From contig OX442319.1 in the NCBI GenBank assembly GCA_949358305.1, positions 11,534,001 to 11,594,000 on the forward strand: a stretch of 60,000 nt of DNA, written 5' to 3'. Under the pieces are notes generated by a model. The model worked only from the letters and a program-made list of their open reading frames with translations, was not told the origin of the DNA and did no database searches. This DNA comes from Strigamia acuminata. Taxonomy: Eukaryota > Arthropoda > Chilopoda > Geophilomorpha > Linotaeniidae. A program made the position numbers and the translations under genes. Shown piece after piece: positions 31,501 through 41,726 of this stretch (position 1 is the stretch's first letter; each line of letters starts with the position of its first letter).

Positions 31501-33096
31501 ATGATTTGGGAGAATAGACTTTTGATCTCATCACAGTTGACTTAGCACAAACATCACAAGACCAATGTCTCTGAATGTTTTGAAATAGTGTTTAAACCTT
31601 AGTAGAAAGCTTTAATGTAAGTTTTAGCAACATCCAAGAAATGATTTGGGAAAATAGACTTTTGATCTCATCACAGTTGACTTAGCACAAACACCACAAG
31701 ACCAATGTCTCTAAATGTTCTGAAATAGTGTTTAAACCTTAGTAGACGGCTTCAATGTAAGTTTTAGCAACATCTAAGCAATGATTTAGGAGAATAGACT
31801 TTTGATCTCATCACAGTTGACTTAGCACAAACACCACAAGACCAATGTCTCTGAATGTTCTGAAATAGTGTTTAAACTTTAGTAGAAAGCTTTAATGTAA
31901 GTTTTAGCAACATCCAAGTAATGATTTGAAAGAATAAACTTTTGATCTCATTTGACATCACAGTTGACTTAGCACAAACATCACAAGACCAATGTCTCTG
32001 AATGTTCTGAAATAGTGTTTAAACCTTAGTAGAAGGCTTCAATGTAAGTTTTAGCAACATCCAAGCAATGATTTGGGAAAATAGACTTTTGATCTCATCA
32101 CAGTTGACTTAGCACAAACACCACAAGACCAATGTCTCTGAATGTTCTGAAATAGTGTTTAAACCTTAGTAGAAAGCTTTAATGTAAGTTTTAGCAACAT
32201 CCAAGAAATGATTTGGGAAAATAGACTTTTGATCTCATCACAGTTGACTTAGCACAAACACCACAAGACCAATGTCTCTGAATGTTCTGAAATAGTGTTT
32301 AAACCTTAGTAGAAGGCTTCAATGTTAGTTTTAGCAACATCCAAGCAATAATTTGAAAGAATAAACTTTTGATCTCATTTGACATCACAGTTGACTTAGC
32401 ACAAACACCACAAACCAATGTCTCTGAATGTTCTGAAATAGTGTTTAAACTTTAGTAGAAGGCTTCAATGTAAGTTTTAGCAACATCCAAGCAATGATTT
32501 GAGAGAATAGACTTTTGATCTCATCACAGTTGACTTAGCACAAACATCACAAGACCAATGTCTCTGAATGTTTTGAAATAGTGTTTAAACCTTAGTAGAA
32601 AGCTTCAATGTAAGTTTTAGCAACATCCAAGCAATGATTTGAGAGAATAGACTTTTGATCTCATCACAGTTGACTTAGCACAAACATCACAAGACCAATG
32701 TCTCTGAATGTTTAGAAATAGTGTTTAAACCTTAGTAGAAGGCTTCAATGTAAGTGTTAGCAACATCCAAGCAATAATTTGAAAGAATAAACTTTTGATC
32801 TCATTTGACATCACAGTTGACTTAGCACAAACACCACAAACCAATGTCTCTGAATGTTCTGAAATAGTGTTTAAACCTTAGTAGAAGGCTTCAATGTAAG
32901 TTTTAGCAACATCCAAGCAATGATTTGGGAGAATAGACTTTTGATCTCATCACAGTTGACTTAGCACAAACATCACAAGACCAATGTCTCTGAATGTTTT
33001 GAAATAGTGTTTAAACCTTAGTAGAAAGCTTTAATGTAAGTTTTAGCAACATCCAAGCAATGATTTGGGAGAATAGACTTTTGATCTCATCACAGT
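28570..33096 (+). repeat. Satellite array, left part (about 31 monomers)
   Basis: Tandem monomers built on GTTTAAACCTTAGTAGAAAG, TTTTAGCAACATCCAAGCAA, GACTTTTGATCTCATCACAG and GACTTAGCACAAACATCACA. Two main length classes alternate: 140 bp, and about 147 bp with an extra TTGACAT before CACAG. Each monomer has the 8-bp palindrome GTTTAAAC. The array is interrupted at 33096 by the BEL insertion and resumes in phase after it. Confidence 0.97.
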
Positions 33097-34737
33097 TGTA
33101 GCGGTCAATCACACAGGACAGAAAAGAACTGAGCCATGGCGTTTTGAATCTCCCGCCAATCCACTCAAACGATCGTATAGTGAGGTTAGTACGTATATCG
33201 TGTGGAAACAGATTTAATTTGTCCCGAAATGCATTGGAGAATGAAGGAATCCCTGTAGAAACTACTGTTGAATGGTATCCAAGTGTCCGCTTAACCATTG
33301 ACCAGTCTGGGAAAATGTTTGGCTACTCCCGACACATTGTAATGGCGACGAAAGTAAAAACTCCAGGAGATAACATAAAACAACTTATTTATTCGGAAGT
33401 AGAATGATAACTGACCAAATACACGAATGTACGTTGGCTAACAAAGAAAATGCACGTGCAAAACAATGGTCACGGCACGCGCCAAGGTAAAAAACACAAT
33501 TGAGAAATTCCGTTGCTATGACAACGGAGAAAAATAAAATACATTGAAGTGAGCGATTGCTCAAAAATGCATTAAAATCAAATTGCAATATGTCAAAATG
33601 ACCACAAAGATGTCAGGAACATAAAAGTAAATGGTAACAATGCTCAAAAACACTTAAAACAATGAGAAAATACAGAAAGAATCGATCGGGAAGCAGACGA
33701 TCGGCTCAGCCAATCAGAATACAGCAAAGTTACGTAATGCAAAGATTTGAATTTAAAACCTCACAAAATCACTGAAATGGTAAATAATATGCACTAAAAT
33801 ACAATGAAATGAAATAGTAAATGCAAAAGAAGTATTAATAATACAATAGAATCGATTTAATAACGAAATTAGCGAATAAATCCAACATGGCGCCCGTACA
33901 ACTCAATAAGAGCGGCAAAACACGACATTTGAATTCTGACACAAGAATATAGCAAATACTAGGTAATGTTACTAATAAATACACTTAGGAAAAGTAATTT
34001 CCTTCAAAATAAAGCACTTTTAATAAGAATACACATGAAAATTAGTCTTGAAAGAAAAGAAACGATCGCGGACGGCAACGCATATGCGAAGTCCGTCACG
34101 ATCGTTCGTACAGACAAAACGGCTGCTCCGGGAAAGAAACTAAGTGCACAGATCGACAGATCACCCCTGAATTAGTCTAAAACAATATTAGGATCAATTC
34201 TAACGACAAGAATTCAATGAAAACGAAAGGTTAGAAGTTGGAGTCAAAACCGAACTAGATTTCGAAATATGACGTCACTCCAATTACACTAGTGAACTGT
34301 TTGACGACGGATGCACCCAATTTCACACGGAAACACACAAAATGAATAGGAATTGATAATATAAGACAAATTCTTATAAATAACACTTGAAATGAATGCA
34401 ATAGACAATGAAATATCATATTTTAATAAACAACAGTATCATAAAACACTTTAATAGTTTTAATAATGCAAAAAATCCTGTAAAATAAGATTAAAATGTT
34501 ATGCAAAATAAAACACACTAGAATAAGTCTATTTAAACACACAATACCCAAAATTCATGACAATATAAGAAAATAATGAACTAAAAGCTTTAATATGACA
34601 CAAAAAACACCTGAAATGTAAGTCAAACTATTAGAAGCAAAATTTAACAACACTTTGAATATTTAATAGGACAATAAAATGGCAAATAAAAAGCAGTATC
34701 AATTTATATTCCACTCTGTTTGCAACAGGTTGCAACA
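33097..34737 (-). repeat. BEL 3' LTR (1,641 bp)
   Basis: From TGTAGCGG at 33097 to GCAACA at 34737 on the plus strand. It duplicates 40086-41726. Short frames inside it are repeated in the other LTR and are not genes. Confidence 0.95.
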
Positions 34738-34792
34738 GAGAATTGCCGGCGAAAGGAGAGAGAAGAGAGAACCACACACAAAGTCTTATTAG

Positions 34793-36202
34793 TCACTCTA
34801 GTTCAAGAGCTCTCACATGTTTCACTGATCTTTTTAACTCTCTTCCATCGGGTAACACTACTTTGACAATTCTGATAAGACCATCATCACCGGGAAAAAT
34901 TTCTTTTATCCTGGCAAGGGGCCAAAAATAGGGATTTGTTCCTATTTTTTCTAGTAGCACAATTTGATCCACTTTAGGATTTTTGAAGAACTTATCACCT
35001 TTGGTTTCGTAAAAGTTTCTCAATTGCATGAGATAACTCTGTTTCCAGATCTGCCAGAAATCCCATATAAATTTTCGTCGTTTTGTATCAAGTTTTCTCA
35101 AATCTGATTTTTTAATCGCACTAAGTTTTTTGTTTATTAAGTACTTTGGCATGCCTCCTGTTAAAACGTTTTCAGGTGCCAAAATTCTACCACCATCAAC
35201 ACTGTCTGGGACGTAAGATAAGGGTCTTGAATTTAACACTGAACTAATTTCTAAAGCCAAAGTTTGGAGAGTTTCCAAGTCAACTGTATAGCGAAGTAAT
35301 GTTTTTCGAAGTTTATCCTTAACTGACCGGACGAGGCGTTCCCATGCCCCGCCCATCCAGGGGGACAGTGGTGGGATAAAAGTCCAAATCACTCTTTTTT
35401 CAGATAGGAAAGTCTGTATGTCCTTGTGTCCAATTAGTTTTCCCCACGATTGTAACTCCACGCTGCCGCGCTCGAAGGTTTTGCTATTATCGGAGAATAT
35501 TTTAGCAGGATAGCCAAAACGTGCTCCGAATCGTCTCATTGCAAGTAGAAACTTTTGAACAGAAAGGTCATCGGAAACCTCTAAATGTAGGGATCGGGTC
35601 ACCATACATGTGAATAAAAGAATATAAACCTTTTTGCGTTCTTTCTTGTTAGTTCCGACGTAAATTGGCCCAAGATGGTCAATTCCCGTGTGTTGGAATG
35701 GAGCGGCTGGAGTTATACGTTCAGAAGGAAGGTCACCTGTAGAAGGGTTGTTTCGTGCAAGTTTTCCACGTCTGCAAATTGCACATTCTCGAATAACTGT
35801 CTGAATTGTTCTCCTTCCTTTTACGATCCAATATTGCTCACGTAAACGGTATAATGTTTCGCTTATATCACCATGAAATAGTTCCAGATGCACTTTTTTG
35901 ATCAACAATCTTGTTAACCAACTATCGTAAGGTAGAATAATTGGATAAACCTCATCAAAAGTCAATAAAGATTTTTTCAAGCGACTACGAAGTCGAAGTA
36001 ATCCGTCCTCGTCAATGAAAAGCTCGAAATTTCGTAGGGTGGAATGTTTACTCAGTTCTCGTTTGTTTTTCACATCCTCAAGTTCCTCAGAAAAATGCAG
36101 TTTCTGCGAAAACTGCAGGATCTTCAATTGGTTCGTCTCTAACTCGAGTGGCGAGAGAGGCTCACCGCGCAAAAGTGCGCAAAAGGTCGTCAAAATTCTC
36201 AC
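34793..36202 (-). CDS. BEL/Pao pol, RNase H remnant and integrase (broken reading frame)
   Basis: This is the C-terminal half of a BEL/Pao polyprotein. The first 90 or so residues resemble the end of the Pao RNase H/connection region. Next is the zinc-binding module (HLELFH, then CAICRRGK) and an integrase core with HTGIDHLGP, a second Asp in SDNSKTF and Glu in GGAWERLV. The last 60 residues match the DUF5641-type tail (VDQIVLLEK, LPDGRELKR). The frame opens at 36202 with GTG and has no suitable ATG, and it is shifted by one base against the upstream frame, which it overlaps by 41 bp. It is best read as the downstream part of one ancestral pol frame separated by a deletion, not as an independent gene. 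A programmed frameshift is the less likely alternative. Confidence 0.88.
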   Translation of the reverse strand: MRILTTFCALLRGEPLSPLELETNQLKILQFSQKLHFSEELEDVKNKRELSKHSTLRNFELFIDEDGLLRLRSRLKKSLLTFDEVYPIILPYDSWLTRLLIKKVHLELFHGDISETLYRLREQYWIVKGRRTIQTVIRECAICRRGKLARNNPSTGDLPSERITPAAPFQHTGIDHLGPIYVGTNKKERKKVYILLFTCMVTRSLHLEVSDDLSVQKFLLAMRRFGARFGYPAKIFSDNSKTFERGSVELQSWGKLIGHKDIQTFLSEKRVIWTFIPPLSPWMGGAWERLVRSVKDKLRKTLLRYTVDLETLQTLALEISSVLNSRPLSYVPDSVDGGRILAPENVLTGGMPKYLINKKLSAIKKSDLRKLDTKRRKFIWDFWQIWKQSYLMQLRNFYETKGDKFFKNPKVDQIVLLEKIGTNPYFWPLARIKEIFPGDDGLIRIVKVVLPDGRELKRSVKHVRALELE

Positions 36203-39119
36203 CTCTCATGTGAAAATTTTTTGATTGAAGATTTTCAAAGACGGTTCTGCTAGCGGTTGTCCATTTAACAAGGGGAAGTTTCCCGTCGTCTAGAATCATC
36301 TTCAAATTCTCTGCATGTGTCGTTGTATCGGCGGTGAAATCTCCTCCAGAAGTCAAATCATCCATAAAGATTCCGCTATCTAAAGCATCTACTTCTTTAG
36401 GATGAGTTTCTTCAAATTGTTTCGCTTGTTTTCGTATCGTAGCACAAAGGAGAAATGGAGAAGATATTACCCCAAATGGTACGACAATCATCCTCAGAGT
36501 TAGTATGTTATTCCACAGGTTTTGCCACGAATACGGTTGTTTGAAATAGTCACGAGTAACCCATAAGAAACGTAAGAAATTCCTATGTGTAGGGTTAATC
36601 AAAACCTGAAGGAAAGCCTGCTTAATGTCTGCTATTACAGGGATGCAATATAGTCTAAATCTCACCAACACAAGAATTAAGTCTGGATTTAAAGATGGGC
36701 CAGGGTACAAGCACTCATTCAACGAAAGTTTTCCTTTTTTGGCAGACGATGCGTTGAACACGATCCTAAATTTTGTCGTATCCCGGTCCTCTTTCACAAC
36801 AGGGTGGTGAGGAATATTATAGATGCCTTTTCTCAAAAAACGTTCTTCTTTGGGAACCTCTTCGGCATGTTCCTCTACAACGTATTGCATTATTGCCTCA
36901 TCATACCTCTTCTTGAGATCTTCATTCGTGTCTATTCGTTTGAGAGTATTTGCCAATTGGTTTATCGATTTTTCCCAATTAGAGTCCAAATCCTCTTCTA
37001 AACCGTTGAATGGCAACAGAACTTCATATCTTCCGTCATCCATCCGCTTGGTTGTCTTTTCAAATCTGTCTCTTGTAAAGTCCGATTCCTTTTCTCCAGA
37101 ATCTATTCCTATCGCTTCCAGATTCCACAATTTGTCCAGCTTCTGATTAATATCGATCTGGCAGGTATTGCAACACGATGTAAGATCGGCTTCCTCTTCA
37201 AACAGGCTGGTATTTCCAGCTGCACCGGAAAGTACCCATCCGAACAACGTGTTGATAAGTCCAAGATCTTCATTAATCTTCTTGCGACCTTCTTTCAGAA
37301 TTTTCCACCAAACGTCAACTCCTAACAGGAGGTCAACATTGGCAGTCGTTGCTGGCAAATCTTCGGCTAACTCCATTTTCAGTTTCTTCACCTTTTCTAT
37401 GACAGAAGGATTCAAGATTCCTTGCACTCTCGGAAGGTTTTCAACGGATAACATGGTCAACTTGATATCTTGTTCATCATGTTTTGACTTGAGATTTATG
37501 TTGAAAACATCGTAGTCTATTTCTGCTGGCGTAGAGTCATTAAATCTTTGAGTGGTCGCCGATATACTTCCACATTTCCTTAACTTGAGACGGTTGACCA
37601 ATGCAGTGGTAATAAATGACCTATGGCTGCCCGGATCAATCATGCCACGAATATGATGAAATCCACCAGACTTCGTTTTTAAATCCGCGGTGAAAATCAT
37701 TAATTGAAGGGTCGTGGAGATGGCACATGAGACGTGGGTTGTCACTTGTGGCTCCTTCGGCTTCTCTACATTGCTTGGAGAATTCTTCACTTCTTGTTTT
37801 TTGCAAATGGTGGAGTGATGTCTCCCACCGCAATGCTTGCAGGAAAATTTGACTTTGCAATCACCGACTCTATGTCCAGTTCTGAAACAGTTAAAACAAA
37901 GTCTGTTTTTCTTAACTATTTCAATTTTTGCATTGATTTCGTACTCCTTTCCGTACGATCCATTCAGATGATTGTCGTCACAAAAAATGCACTTTACAGT
38001 CTTTGAAGGCGCACTTTTGTTGTCCGATTTAGGTTCACTCTTTGTCTTTGCACTTGTAGACTGCTTGGCGTCTTGAGTGGCTGCACACGTGGTCATTGAA
38101 CCCTTAGCTTTCTGTTTCTCAGCTTCAGACTTCTCATTCTTTTCTTTTTTCGATTTTTCAGAGGAAGAAACGTTTTCAGTTCTCTCAGCCATTGCAACTT
38201 CATTCAAAAAGAAATTGAGCAATGTCACGATATTCTTGTTTTGCATTCCGTGAACCTGGTAGAACCTCAATGCCATGGAATTCGGAAACTTGCTAATTAT
38301 GTCGGGCAATAAGAAAGCTCCGGAAGTTTGAATTGGAATCTTTAATTGCTCGAGCAGTCTTATTGTCGCAGAAATTTTCGTCAAGTTTGCTTTTATCGCT
38401 TTGGTTGGATATACACTGGAAATTGTTTTTAAGTCTCTAATGGATTTGATTAGTGCAGTTTGCTGGGCATCCTCATCACCATAGTTTCTGTCGAGTTCCT
38501 CTCTGGCTAAGTCATATGATTCCTCGATCAAAGGGAAGGTGGAAATGAGAGTCGCTGCCTCACCAATGCACATGGTCTGCAAGTATTGTAGTTTCTCAAC
38601 GTTACTCAGGTCTGGATCCTTGTGTACGGAGGTCTCGAAGTTGCTTTTGAACGTTTTGTACTTCAGAATATCTCCGTCGAATTTTACGGATTCCAGTTTG
38701 GGCAGCTTCGAATTTTTTTTAAACGAGGCTGTCGCATTCATAGATGTGTTTGCATTGAAGCTTGTAGACGTATTTAATCTTCCTCCCAACGTAGGAATTG
38801 ATCGCTTGGAAATTTCGTATCTCCTGCGAAGAAGATCCACTCTAGCTTGCATAGTCTCAAGCTTGTCAATGCATTCCAGATAAAATTGGTGGTCGGAATA
38901 ATTCTGTAATTCATTCAAAGCACCTACTATCCGTGTCTCTTTTGGGTTCGCAGTTTGCACCAGCGCTTCCAGTTCTCCTGGATCTGCTGTCTTCTCCGAT
39001 ATAGACAACAGATGATTCATTGCTGTAACTTGCGATTCCCAACGTTGTTCCATTGTTTCAATCTGCTCCTCAGTGAGCAGATCACGCATTGTTGGCTCTG
39101 TTGTGCTATCTCTCTCCAT
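36162..39119 (-). CDS. BEL/Pao gag-protease-reverse transcriptase
   Basis: N-terminal and central part of a BEL/Pao polyprotein. The frame opens at 39197 with TTG, but the first ATG at 39119 (MERDSTTEP) is the likely start, giving 985 codons. A coiled-coil-like N-terminus leads into a DUF1759-type gag (KLPKLESVKFDGD, YLQTMCIGEAA). Two zinc knuckles follow (CFNCFRTGHRVGDC, CKHCGGRHHSTIC), then a DUF1758-type aspartic protease (MIDPGSHRSF). The reverse transcriptase has FRIVFNASS, DIKQAFLQV and the catalytic FMDDL. Only about 60 residues follow FMDDL, where Pao pol normally continues for several hundred through RNase H. The frame ends in unrelated sequence overlapping the integrase frame. Confidence 0.92.
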   Translation of the reverse strand: MERDSTTEPTMRDLLTEEQIETMEQRWESQVTAMNHLLSISEKTADPGELEALVQTANPKETRIVGALNELQNYSDHQFYLECIDKLETMQARVDLLRRRYEISKRSIPTLGGRLNTSTSFNANTSMNATASFKKNSKLPKLESVKFDGDILKYKTFKSNFETSVHKDPDLSNVEKLQYLQTMCIGEAATLISTFPLIEESYDLAREELDRNYGDEDAQQTALIKSIRDLKTISSVYPTKAIKANLTKISATIRLLEQLKIPIQTSGAFLLPDIISKFPNSMALRFYQVHGMQNKNIVTLLNFFLNEVAMAERTENVSSSEKSKKEKNEKSEAEKQKAKGSMTTCAATQDAKQSTSAKTKSEPKSDNKSAPSKTVKCIFCDDNHLNGSYGKEYEINAKIEIVKKNRLCFNCFRTGHRVGDCKVKFSCKHCGGRHHSTICKKQEVKNSPSNVEKPKEPQVTTHVSCAISTTLQLMIFTADLKTKSGGFHHIRGMIDPGSHRSFITTALVNRLKLRKCGSISATTQRFNDSTPAEIDYDVFNINLKSKHDEQDIKLTMLSVENLPRVQGILNPSVIEKVKKLKMELAEDLPATTANVDLLLGVDVWWKILKEGRKKINEDLGLINTLFGWVLSGAAGNTSLFEEEADLTSCCNTCQIDINQKLDKLWNLEAIGIDSGEKESDFTRDRFEKTTKRMDDGRYEVLLPFNGLEEDLDSNWEKSINQLANTLKRIDTNEDLKKRYDEAIMQYVVEEHAEEVPKEERFLRKGIYNIPHHPVVKEDRDTTKFRIVFNASSAKKGKLSLNECLYPGPSLNPDLILVLVRFRLYCIPVIADIKQAFLQVLINPTHRNFLRFLWVTRDYFKQPYSWQNLWNNILTLRMIVVPFGVISSPFLLCATIRKQAKQFEETHPKEVDALDSGIFMDDLTSGGDFTADTTTHAENLKMILDDGKLPLVKWTTASRTVFENLQSKNFHMRGENFDDLLRTFAR

Positions 39120-40085
39120 TTCAAATTCACGGCGATCAATTTTAAAACAGAAGACAATAACTTGAACAACAAAATAACACTTTGCAATGAAACTCAAAAA
39201 GAATAAAATTCAAAATTTTACACTTCAAAATGAATGAAAACTTAAAAAGAATAAAATCACAATTTTATACCCCAAAAAGAATAAAATCAGAAATTTCACA
39301 CTTAAAAAGAACTGAATTTTTCAAAGTTTTAATGCCCACGTGACAAGAAAAGCAAATTGAAAATACACGAATATCGAATGTTTTATCAATCAAGGATGCT
39401 AAAACAGACGAGCGACCTTGATCACGTATGAAAAACGTGACTCAAAAAGTCCTGCACAGTTTTGAAATAATTGACGGTTCGTTTGGAACAAATCTCGCCA
39501 AAACTCTATCATAAAATTCAAGATAATAACTGACAGCCCTTGCAATGAGAGACTGACCAGTAACTAGCATCAAAAGAATCTAATCTCCCCTGCTTATGGC
39601 AGTTATATGGAGATGCATGCACAAAATTAAATAGAACACTTTTAAGATTTTCAATAAAATACACTTTACGAAATTTCCCTTTAAGACTAGCAAATGAAAA
39701 AGCAAAAACAACAATGGAATACCCAATACAACACCCTCATGCAATAAAAATCTCCAAAACACACAAATAGAATGAAAAACAAAAGAAAATGCAATAATTT
39801 CAGGGGCAAACCAGCTTTCCAGCACAGCGCGTTGTGTTATCCAAATCCAAGATGGCGACCGTAGAATCCCGCTGATGACACTCAATTGTTCGTATTCGGC
39901 GCCAAACGAATCCCCGTTGTGACTGTTGTCACGTTGAACGATGATTGTTCTAGCAGACGACGAATCCCGAACGTATACTTCTCCCGTCGCATCAATCACG
40001 CATAGAACCGTATCAATGACGAACCGGAAAAACTCACAGATTTCAGACGGAATCCTGGTCACGTGCACCATAAATTCGTATCCTA
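39120..40085 (-). other. BEL leader region
   Basis: Non-coding DNA between the 5' LTR and the gag ATG. Near the gag end it has short A-rich repeats of AAAAAGAATAAAATC (about 39195-39320). A possible primer-binding site is given separately. Confidence 0.7.
40053..40070 (-). other. Possible BEL primer-binding site
   Basis: The minus strand reads TGGTGCACGTGACCAGGA, 15 bases after the 5' LTR end. It partly resembles the complement of the tRNA-Gly 3' end (TGGTGCA identical, then imperfect). The distance and the mismatches make this weak. Confidence 0.3.
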
Positions 40086-41726
40086 TGTAGCGGTCAATCA
40101 CACAGGACAGAAAAGAACTGAGCCATGGCGTTTTGAATCTCCCGCCAATCCACTCAAACGATCGTATAGTGAGGTTAGTACGTATACCGTGTGGAAACAG
40201 ATTTAATTTGTCCCGAAATGCATTGGAGAATGAAGGAATCCCTGTAGAAACTACTGTTGAATGGTATCCAAGTGTCCGCTTAACCATTGACCAGTCTGGG
40301 AAAATGTTTGGCTACTCCCGACACATTGTAATGGCGACGAAAGTAAAAACTCCAGGAGATAACATAAAACAACTTATTTATTCGGAAGTAGAATGATAAC
40401 TGACCAAATACACGAATGTACGTTGGCTAACAAAGAAAATGCACGTGCAAAACAATGGTCACGGCACGCGCCAAGGTAAAAAACACAATTGAGAAATTCC
40501 GTTGCTATGACAACGGAGAAAAATGAAATACATTGAAGTGAGCGATTGCTCAAAAATGCATTAAAATCAAATTGCAATATGTCAAAATGACCACAAAGAT
40601 GTCAGGAACATAAAAGTAAATGGTAACAATGCTCAAAAACACTTAAAACAATGAGAAAATACAGAAAGAATCGATCGGGAAGCAGACGATCGGCTCAGCC
40701 AATCAGAATACAGCAAAGTTACGTAATGCAAAGATTTGAATTTAAAACCTCACAAAATCACTGAAATGGTAAATAATATGCACTAAAATACAATGAAATG
40801 AAATAGTAAATGCAAAAGAAGTATTAATAATACAATAGAATCGATTTAATAACGAAATTAGCGAATAAATCCAACATGGCGCCCGTACAACTCAATAAGA
40901 GCGGCAAAACACGACATTTGAATTCTGACACAAGAATATAGCAAATACTAGGTAATGTTACTAATAAATACACTTAGGAAAAGTAATTTCCTTCAAAATA
41001 AAGCACTTTTAATAAGAATACACATGAAAATTAGTCTTGAAAGAAAAGAAACGATCGCGGACGGCAACGCATATGCGAAGTCCGTCACGATCGTTCGTAC
41101 AGACAAAACGGCTGCTCCGGGAAAGAAACTAAGTGCACAGATCGACAGATCACCCCTGAATTAGTCTAAAACAATATTAGGATCAATTCTAACGACAAGA
41201 ATTCAATGAAAACGAAAGGTTAGAAGTTGGAGTCAAAACCGAACTAGATTTCGAAATATGACGTCACTCCAATTACACTAGTGAACTGTTTGACGACGGA
41301 TGCACCCAATTTCACACGGAAACACACAAAATGAATAGGAATTGATAATATAAGACAAATTCTTATAAATAACACTTGAAATGAATGCAATAGACAATGA
41401 AATATCATATTTTAATAAACAACAGTATCATAAAACACTTTAATAGTTTTAATAATGCAAAAAATCCTGTAAAATAAGATTAAAATGTTATGCAAAATAA
41501 AACACACTAGAATAAGTCTATTTAAACACACAATACCCAAAATTCATGACAATATAAGAAAATAATGAACTAAAAGCTTTAATATGACACAAAAAACACC
41601 TGAAATGTAAGTCAAACTATTAGAAGCAAAATTTAACAACACTTTGAATATTTAATAGGACAATAAAATGGCAAATAAAAAGCAGTATCAATTTATATTC
41701 CACTCTGTTTGCAACAGGTTGCAACA
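40086..41726 (-). repeat. BEL 5' LTR (1,641 bp)
   Basis: Second LTR copy, TGTAGCGG at 40086 to GCAACA at 41726. On the minus strand it lies upstream of the leader and the gag frame and would carry the promoter. Confidence 0.95.

Larger units (their letters stand above)
33097..41726 (-). mobile_element. BEL/Pao LTR retrotransposon inserted in the satellite, internally deleted
   Basis: It has two 1,641-bp LTRs with TG...CA ends that differ at only two positions noticed by eye (33188/40177 and 33535/40524). Satellite flanks read CATCACAGT on the left and CAGTTGACTTAG on the right, so removing the element and one CAGT restores an intact monomer. The target duplication is therefore CAGT (ACAGT if the LTR end is set one base earlier). 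The insertion is recent. The interior encodes gag, protease, reverse transcriptase and integrase, but the RNase H region is missing. Confidence 0.95.

Noticed and set aside
34738-34775. Purine-rich stretch next to the BEL 3' LTR as its polypurine tract
   Set aside because: It is purine-rich on the plus strand, whereas the element lies on the minus strand, so the polarity is wrong.
39580-40287. 235-codon minus-strand frame near the BEL 5' LTR, plus short frames repeated in both LTRs
   Set aside because: They lie in the LTR and leader, duplicated because the LTR is duplicated, without protein similarity.
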